A DNA stretch of 21,621 nucleotides, taken from positions 1-21,621 of IMG/VR virus record IMGVR_UViG_3300040960_000479. The stretch is one strand, 5' to 3'. A program made the position numbers and the translations under genes. Source of the DNA: a virus. Positions 17,087 to 21,621 of the stretch are shown here, piece by piece (the first letter of the stretch is position 1; every line of letters begins with the position of its first letter). The notes beneath the pieces were generated by a model. It was not told where the DNA came from. It saw only the letters and a program-made list of their open reading frames with translations, and made no database searches.

Positions 17087-17383
17087 TTAGTTAAGACGAG
17101 TTACTTTGACTTGTCCAACTCCAGAACCAGTGAGACCGATTGCATCAGCCGCACCTTTACTGAGATCTAGATTCCTTCCAGGAATGAAAGGACCACGATC
17201 TGTTACCCGAACAACGGCACACCGTTTGAAACATACACGAAGGCGTGTTCCAAATGGTAGTGTCTTGTGCGCTGTAGTAAGGGCGTGTTGATTATATCGT
17301 TCACCGCTAGCAGTAAGGTTACCATGGAAGCCAGGACCATACCAACTAGCGATCACCGATAAAGTAGTTAGAACAGGAATCAT
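17087..17383 (-). CDS. RlpA-like double-psi beta-barrel protein
   Basis: This 98-aa protein consists almost wholly of an RlpA domain: [20 protein letters not shown] at about residues 12-31, then [36 protein letters not shown], and [17 protein letters not shown]. RlpA family members are septal lytic transglycosylases that cleave peptidoglycan strands lacking stem peptides. H39 and D62 match the conserved His and Asp of the active cleft. There is no lipobox and no SPOR domain. The N-terminus is only weakly hydrophobic, so export is uncertain. Two cysteines (C51, C55) in a shortened loop could form a disulfide. Its place between the small basic ORFs and psbA gives no direct clue; lysis or local wall remodelling are possible roles. 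No Shine-Dalgarno was seen at the ATG. Confidence 0.85.
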   Translation of the reverse strand: MIPVLTTLSVIASWYGPGFHGNLTASGERYNQHALTTAHKTLPFGTRLRVCFKRCAVVRVTDRGPFIPGRNLDLSKGAADAIGLTGSGVGQVKVTRLN

Positions 17384-17412
17384 AATAATAAAGCGAAGGA
17401 CTTTAATATTGC

Positions 17413-17562
17413 TTACTTCTTCTTTGCAGTCTTAGCAGCTTTCTTAAATTGAGCTGCAGTAGGGGCACCACTAGTGCCAGGTTTACGCATCTTCTCTCCA
17501 CTACCTTTAGCGATACGTTCTCGCTTGGCGTGGATGTTAGCGTAGAGTCCAGGCTTAGCCAT
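17413..17562 (-). CDS. Small basic protein, 49 aa, unknown function
   Basis: Begins at ATG 17562 in a TAATG overlap with the 15-aa ORF and ends at TAA 17413. The protein (start MAKPGLYANIHAKRERI, then SGEKMRKPGTSGAPTAAQFK, ending in KKK) is strongly basic, with a Lys-rich tail and no hydrophobic segment. The style, a short phage ORF with an NIHAKRERIAKGSGEKMRKPG-like core, recurs as I recall in marine phage late regions, but I know no function. Coupling to its neighbours in the scaffold-hli chain suggests late expression. A nucleic-acid-binding or minor virion role is possible from charge alone. Confidence 0.75.
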   Translation of the reverse strand: MAKPGLYANIHAKRERIAKGSGEKMRKPGTSGAPTAAQFKKAAKTAKKK

Positions 17563-17609
17563 TACTTTTTCTTGCCCCCACCTTTGTAGCCTTTCTTACC
17601 ACAAGCCAT
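17562..17609 (-). CDS. Micro-ORF, 15-aa Lys/Gly peptide
   Basis: ATG at 17609 overlaps the hli stop (TAATG), and its TAA overlaps the ATG of the next ORF (TAATG). It encodes MACGKKGYKGGGKKK. The peptide is very basic and Gly-rich with one Cys. The perfect start/stop coupling on both sides is the main evidence that it is translated. It may be functional, or it may serve mainly to pass ribosomes to the next gene. Confidence 0.55.
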   Translation of the reverse strand: MACGKKGYKGGGKKK

Positions 17610-17779
17610 TAGAATACTCCAGGAATCAATTGACCAGTAACAACATAAGCGCCGATAGCTGCAATAACGCCAAGCATAGCTAGGCGACCATTGAGAAGTT
17701 CTGCTCGCTCATTGTGAGGAACGGTGTAGTCTTTGTCAGTGTACATGGTGGGTTCTTTAGCGAAGATGTTTTCAGTCAT
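17609..17779 (-). CDS. hli: High-light-inducible protein (Hli)
   Basis: This 56-aa single-helix protein carries the chlorophyll-binding signature AELLNGRLAMLG (E27, N30, R32). A hydrophobic helix GVIAAIGAYVVTGQLIPG follows. The acidic N-terminal tail (MTENIFAKEP, MYTDKDYTVPHNE) matches phage and picocyanobacterial Hlips in length and pattern. Hli proteins sit in thylakoid membranes near photosystem II and protect it from excess light by quenching or pigment shuttling. Here it is coupled to scaffold (TGATG overlap) and to the micro-ORF downstream (TAATG), so it is expressed with late genes. It is paired in the same cassette with psbA, as in other T7-like cyanophages. Confidence 0.97.
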   Translation of the reverse strand: MTENIFAKEPTMYTDKDYTVPHNERAELLNGRLAMLGVIAAIGAYVVTGQLIPGVF

Positions 17780-18426
17780 CAGAAAGCAAGGTCAGAGTTA
17801 TCAAGTTTACGCATAACATCTTGACGATATGCAGGATCTTTATCGTAGCGTGGATCACTCATCGCTTTAACAAGCTCAGCTTGGCTACGGAAAGAACTCT
17901 CTTCTGAATTAGAGCCACGTCCAGTAAGGAGTTTACCATCCTTACCAACAGCATCATTGAAGCGTCCAGACAATGCTTGCACAGCAAAGAAGATGGCACT
18001 AGGATCACCTTTACCCATGACTCGATCATACATATCGATCTCACCTTGGGAAAGACTTTGACCTGCCCATTCGATCATAGCTTGATAGGCTTTCTTACCA
18101 CCTACCATCTCGAACAACTTATCAGCTTGCTCTTGAGTGAGTCGCTGCTCAGTGTCTTCTTCTTCTACTTCTTCGGACTCTTCTTCGTCCCCTTCGTCCC
18201 CTTCATCGGACTCATCGGCTTGTTGTACTTCATCACGTGATTCTCCTAGTTTCTTTTGAAGTTCGATGTAAGCTTGCTCAAGTGATTTAGCATCCTTGAA
18301 TTTACCAGCAAGCATTTCTTGGCCTTCACCTTCAGCTGCTTCAGCAACAGCCAGTGAATCCATCTCATCAGCATTCAGTTCAGATTGATCAGCTGATGTT
18401 TCGTTGTAAGTAAGTGTTTCGCTCAT
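17779..18426 (-). CDS. Capsid scaffolding/assembly protein (gp9-like)
   Basis: This 215-aa protein lies between portal and the hli-psbA-capsid segment, the T7 gene 9 position. It is very acidic, with a low-complexity Asp/Glu/Ser run at about residues 71-93 preceded by a helical LEQAYIELQKKLGE segment. The C-terminal part (FRSQAELVKAMSDPRYDKDPAYRQDVMRKL) resembles the conserved end of T7-group scaffolds, which contacts the capsid protein. It is shorter than T7 gp9 (307 aa). It would direct procapsid assembly and then leave the shell. The start lies 9 bases after the portal stop, without a Shine-Dalgarno. Confidence 0.9.
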   Translation of the reverse strand: MSETLTYNETSADQSELNADEMDSLAVAEAAEGEGQEMLAGKFKDAKSLEQAYIELQKKLGESRDEVQQADESDEGDEGDEEESEEVEEEDTEQRLTQEQADKLFEMVGGKKAYQAMIEWAGQSLSQGEIDMYDRVMGKGDPSAIFFAVQALSGRFNDAVGKDGKLLTGRGSNSEESSFRSQAELVKAMSDPRYDKDPAYRQDVMRKLDNSDLAF

Positions 18427-18435
18427 ACGTGGTGG

Positions 18436-20013
18436 TTAAATTTGTGGTGGTTGTTGCTGAGCTTGTTGCATCATCTCACCAGTCATTTGCTCACGTCGTT
18501 GTTCGACTTGTGCAAACTGACCAGCTTGTTCTGTCATAGCCATTTGTTGTTGTTGTTGCATAGCAGCTTGCTGTTCTTGCTGAACTTCTTGCATACTACG
18601 TACCAAATTCAACACTTCAATACCTTGTGAAGCAGCCAATCGTTTGATGACTTCTTCAGGATTGATGTAAGTTTGAATGGCTTCAGGACCCATTGTTTGT
18701 GCAATGGTAGCAAGGAATTGGTTGAGACTTTCACGATCTTGTCCACGACCAAGGGCATTGATACCTGCAACAATAGTAGGTTTAACAATGTCACCTTTAG
18801 GAAGACGTGGGATCTCACCAGTCTTCTGTGCAATACTCAGCTTGCGGTTTAAATACGGTACCAAGAACTCAACAGTCAACAAGGAGAATAGTCCGCCGAG
18901 TTGTTGTTCGAGTTCAAGTTGAGTCATTCGGACTTCTTCCGCTGTAGTGCGTTCACTGTTCCTAACAGTAAGGACAAGAAAAGCATCACTCAATCGTTGA
19001 GAAAGAGTACCAATCATTTGGTAAGCGGTTTGGAAGTCAGCTGTCTTACCAACCTGAACAACACCAATGTCATCAGGGCGACCCTGAATGATGGCTCCGT
19101 TGCCTGCCTTGGCAAGCGTCTGGGGCTTGGTGGTGCTGGAGGGTGAGACAGTAAACACTACCTTAGCAGCGGCTGCGCTCCCCTCAACAAGGGCTTGTGA
19201 CAGTGCTTCAAGTGACTTGAGATCACCGATGAATTCTTCAACTCGTCCCCGTCCGTACACTTCACCATCTACATGGTTGAACCTAAGGACCAGCCAAGGG
19301 CTAGAATCCTTTGGTGCTTTACCTTCAGAACCTTGTAGGCGTTTGTCGTTAACCTCTTGATGCCACATCCAACGATTGTTATCAAGAGTACAATGTGTAT
19401 AGACATCAACCTCATCACCATAGGATGTAGAATCATCCATGGAATCATTCGGTTCAGGTTCTTTGTAGTCTGGGAAATAATTTTTTAGTAATTTTTTCGA
19501 GACTGTCTCCTTTGTTACTATTTCAATAACATTACCGTTACCATCTCTATCTACTACATATCGGTTCAAAGGATAAAGCTTAAGCCCATCCTTACCCATA
19601 AAGATAAGAGCATTACCAGCTACAACAAGATGCTTTAGTGCTTGGTGTACAACGACACGATCACCGGAAGCTGCAATAGATTCCATGATTGTACGTTCTA
19701 CTTTAGCAAACGACAAGTCAAGCTCGGATCTAATCTCTGGTCCTAGTTCTTGACCAAGGTTAATATCATTAACTTGTAGCTTAAAGAAACTGGTTTGAGG
19801 AGGCAGTAGAGCTAGCATCAATTTAGATGCCAGAGTGACTACCCCTTTAGAACCAACGCTTTGCCACGGAGTTGTTAGTTTGATAGAACCCTTAGTATAA
19901 ACTTCATCCTCTCGAATGAGGTAAGGTAGAGTTAGATCTGCTGATTGTCTAGCAGTGTTTAGAAACTGTGAACGGTCTGAAGAGAGTCTGTCATAACGTG
20001 ATTTAGCAGACAT
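18436..20013 (-). CDS. Portal protein, head-tail connector (gp8-like)
   Basis: This 525-aa protein is close in length to T7 gp8 (536 aa). The N-terminus RYDRLSSDRSQFLNTARQSADLTLPYLI, the TPWQSVGSKGVVTLASKLMLALLPP block, and the later SDAFLVLTVRNSERTTAEEVRMTQLELEQQLGGLFSLL block are characteristic of the T7-type portal family. It forms the dodecameric ring at one capsid vertex through which DNA is packaged and ejected. The last 50 or so residues are Gln-rich (QQEQQAAMQQQQQMAM). Its ATG overlaps the stop of the upstream 312-aa gene (TAATG), so the two are probably translationally coupled. Confidence 0.96.
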   Translation of the reverse strand: MSAKSRYDRLSSDRSQFLNTARQSADLTLPYLIREDEVYTKGSIKLTTPWQSVGSKGVVTLASKLMLALLPPQTSFFKLQVNDINLGQELGPEIRSELDLSFAKVERTIMESIAASGDRVVVHQALKHLVVAGNALIFMGKDGLKLYPLNRYVVDRDGNGNVIEIVTKETVSKKLLKNYFPDYKEPEPNDSMDDSTSYGDEVDVYTHCTLDNNRWMWHQEVNDKRLQGSEGKAPKDSSPWLVLRFNHVDGEVYGRGRVEEFIGDLKSLEALSQALVEGSAAAAKVVFTVSPSSTTKPQTLAKAGNGAIIQGRPDDIGVVQVGKTADFQTAYQMIGTLSQRLSDAFLVLTVRNSERTTAEEVRMTQLELEQQLGGLFSLLTVEFLVPYLNRKLSIAQKTGEIPRLPKGDIVKPTIVAGINALGRGQDRESLNQFLATIAQTMGPEAIQTYINPEEVIKRLAASQGIEVLNLVRSMQEVQQEQQAAMQQQQQMAMTEQAGQFAQVEQRREQMTGEMMQQAQQQPPQI

Positions 20014-20951
20014 TAGACGTTAAGTACAGTGGGTTGTGTTGTCATCATTGGATTAGCGGCTGCTGTTGCTGCCAAAGTAGGAGCAGTGAAAGCAGTAGCA
20101 GTTTGAGCAGGAGTCAAGGTAGGACGACGATCTTGACGTTTAAATCCTTGGGTACCAGCAAGTTGAGGTGTGCCATAGGTAGCACCAATCTGTAGGTTAG
20201 CAGGCATTACACCACGACCTTGGTTGATCATAAATGCACGAGCAGCTTCTTGATCAGCCAACGCTTGAGCATTAGCTTGTTGGATCTGCATGTCATACAT
20301 ACCCTGGGCATCAATCATCTGCTGATTGAACATATTGCTCATCTCAGCCATCTGTTGCTGAGCAGCCATTTGAGACTGATTCATCAGATCTTGGAAGTAA
20401 GTGCTTTGCTCACTTAAGCCAGTCTCAAGAGTAGAGATTTTATCAAGTAACTCTTGGTTAGGGTTAGCAGCATCTACTTTTCTACCACCAGGAAACCCAC
20501 CACTATCTGAGATGATCCTAGTTTTAACTTCAGGTGTCACCTTAGGTGCTGCTGGGTTCTTGACAGCAATACCACCACCAGGTTTAAGTACAGTACCACC
20601 GATCATTAGGCCAGAGCCAGGTTGAGCAGCATAAGTTGGATAACCAGATTGAGGGTTCCGTTGACCAGCAGGTGTGCCTGCCATACCCCGTATTGCCTGA
20701 GCAATCTTACTACTACCAAGTTGATAAACACCAGCTGGGGTAGATTGAGCTTGCCTGATTAGCATGTTAGCCGCACCAGCATTGATAGAAGGTGCAGGCT
20801 TATCAGATTGTTTAGCTGCTTGTTGTACAGAAGAAATCTTATTAAGTGCTTTCTCTGTACTACCAGCAGCTTTGACAATCTTATTCATCTCCTTTTTGGA
20901 GATGGTAGGTCCTGCTTTTTTGATTAGCTTTTTAGCTTTTTTCTTAGCCAT
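20013..20951 (-). CDS. Unknown protein upstream of portal, probably virion-associated
   Basis: I do not recognise a domain in this 312-aa protein. The N-terminus is very basic (MAKKKAKKLIKKAG). The middle is Gly/Pro/Gln-rich and looks disordered (about residues 50-155). Residues about 165-245 are Gln/Met/Ala-rich and look like a coiled coil (MAQQQMAEMSNMFNQQ). The C-terminus is Thr/Ala-rich. The start is well supported by GGAGGAG 6 bases upstream, the clearest ribosome binding site in the window. By position it corresponds to T7 genes 6.7-7.3, small virion or tail assembly proteins, and it is coupled to portal by a TAATG overlap. A tail-assembly or head-tail role is inference from place only. 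Confidence 0.85.
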   Translation of the reverse strand: MAKKKAKKLIKKAGPTISKKEMNKIVKAAGSTEKALNKISSVQQAAKQSDKPAPSINAGAANMLIRQAQSTPAGVYQLGSSKIAQAIRGMAGTPAGQRNPQSGYPTYAAQPGSGLMIGGTVLKPGGGIAVKNPAAPKVTPEVKTRIISDSGGFPGGRKVDAANPNQELLDKISTLETGLSEQSTYFQDLMNQSQMAAQQQMAEMSNMFNQQMIDAQGMYDMQIQQANAQALADQEAARAFMINQGRGVMPANLQIGATYGTPQLAGTQGFKRQDRRPTLTPAQTATAFTAPTLAATAAANPMMTTQPTVLNV

Positions 20952-21147
20952 CGTTCTCCTCCATATAATTCATGACCCACTCAACGACACTGCGCTGACC
21001 AGATCGGTACATGATTTGTTCCATTGTCATTTCAGGTGTAGGATTGGTGGGTGGAAACGTTTCATCTAATCGAGTAAGCATGGCATTAGCAGTCATGCCA
21101 CGTACATCTAATAGACTAAGCGTATTGTGGGAGGTTGGGGTTTGCAT
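20944..21147 (-). CDS. Small unknown protein between reductase and portal block
   Basis: This 67-aa protein starts from ATG 21147; a TTG two codons upstream is less likely. The gene overlaps the 3' end of the reductase gene by 32 bases and runs into the start region of the 312-aa gene, whose ribosome binding site lies within its last codons. The sequence SLLDVRGMTANAMLTRLDETFPP, then MTMEQIMYRSGQRSVVEWV and an acidic end, looks like a compact soluble helical protein. No motif is recognised. It could link reductase and virion transcription only in the sense of being cotranscribed. Confidence 0.78.
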   Translation of the reverse strand: MQTPTSHNTLSLLDVRGMTANAMLTRLDETFPPTNPTPEMTMEQIMYRSGQRSVVEWVMNYMEENDG

Positions 21148-21621
21148 GTTCAAAGAAGGCAGGCATACGTGCCCGACGTGTGTCAGAAAGTTCTGGAGCT
21201 TTTCCTTGATACATCAAAGAGTCACTGGAATCCAGCCAAAATTTTTTGTCCAAATATTTATTGGTAGTATTTCTACCTAGGGGCTGAAGTACCCAGTTGA
21301 TGGTGGCCAACCGGAGCTTATCGAGAGAAGGACTCCAATTGAGACCAAGCTCAGTACATACCAAGCTATTCGTTGCAACATGGACTTGTTCATCACGACT
21401 AATGTCAGCACTTACTGTTCGGAGACCAGCATCACCGTTAAATCTGAAGAATGGGAGGAGCACGAAGAAAATTGCACGCTCGGCAACAAGTGCCTTGAGG
21501 AGCGTGTGATCTGGATGAGCAATCCAGGCGTCCCGAAGACGCTTCGCTTCTTCCTCAGCCTTTTCATTAACGCCGATAGCGTTGGCGATGTAACCGAGTG
21601 CAAGGTCGTGATTCTCTTCGT
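21116..21621 (-). CDS. nrdB: Class I ribonucleotide reductase small subunit, C-terminal part
   Basis: The frame enters from the right edge and ends at TAG 21116, giving 167 residues. It shows ferritin-like diiron motifs: EENH at the edge (E. coli NrdB E115/H118), VAERAIFF (E204) and SRDEQVH (E238/H241). It ends with DTRRARMPAFFEHANPNLPQYA-type C-terminal residues, the tail that normally docks on the large subunit. It supplies the radical needed to reduce ribonucleotides for phage DNA synthesis. The position four residues after the first metal histidine, where E. coli has radical Tyr122, is Leu, so it seems not to use a tyrosyl radical. Reductase genes upstream of portal are usual in T7-like cyanophages. 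The large subunit is outside the window. Confidence 0.88.
   Translation of the reverse strand, partial: EENHDLALGYIANAIGVNEKAEEEAKRLRDAWIAHPDHTLLKALVAERAIFFVLLPFFRFNGDAGLRTVSADISRDEQVHVATNSLVCTELGLNWSPSLDKLRLATINWVLQPLGRNTTNKYLDKKFWLDSSDSLMYQGKAPELSDTRRARMPAFFEHANPNLPQYA

Noticed and set aside
17079-17110. PhotoRC-type RNA element directly before psbA
   Set aside because: Only 8 bases separate the RlpA-like gene from psbA and no convincing conserved fold was recognised there by eye.
17270-17295. GCCCTTAC octamer shared with the capsid leader as a repeated promoter
   Set aside because: Only eight bases are shared, the copy lies inside coding sequence, and flanks differ; chance is sufficient.
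18120-18240. Simple repeat of CTTCTT/CCTTCGTC
   Set aside because: It is the Asp/Glu-rich coding stretch of the scaffold protein, not an independent repeat element.

Overview
This window is part of the late (virion) gene region of a T7-like cyanophage, that is, a cyanopodovirus infecting a marine Synechococcus or Prochlorococcus type host. Two lines of evidence support this. The first is the T7 gene order: portal, scaffold, capsid, tail tubes A and B, three internal virion proteins, tail fibre. The second is a cluster of cyanobacterial photosynthesis genes (hli and psbA) between scaffold and capsid, where such phages carry them. Every convincing gene is on the minus strand, so the window reads biologically from right to left.

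Layout from 21621 down to 1: the 3' end of a class I ribonucleotide reductase small subunit; a 67-aa unknown protein; a 312-aa unknown, probably virion-associated protein; portal; scaffold; hli; two tiny basic ORFs (15 and 49 aa); a stand-alone RlpA-like double-psi beta-barrel protein; psbA (complete D1, 360 aa); a pseudoknotted RNA that looks like a glutamine (downstream-peptide type) riboswitch; a 34-aa DUF4278/PirA-like micro-gene; a structured leader; major capsid protein; a strong intrinsic terminator; tail tube A with an inserted domain; tail tube B; gp14-like; gp15-like with a lytic transglycosylase domain and a degenerate M23 domain; gp16-like; and a T7-type tail fibre that runs off the left edge. 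The coding is very tight, with stop/start overlaps (TAATG or TGATG) at several junctions.

The genes form two functional groups. The structural genes make head, connector, ejection core and tail. The auxiliary genes keep the host producing energy and precursors: D1 and Hli support photosystem II in the light, the reductase makes deoxynucleotides, and the riboswitch with its micro-gene would tie phage expression to glutamine, and so to nitrogen status. The psbA - riboswitch - micro-gene segment at about 15812-17078 is the most interesting part of the window. The terminator just after the capsid gene matches the position of T7 T-phi and separates capsid-level expression from the tail genes. No tRNA, rRNA, CRISPR array, insertion sequence or integrase was seen.
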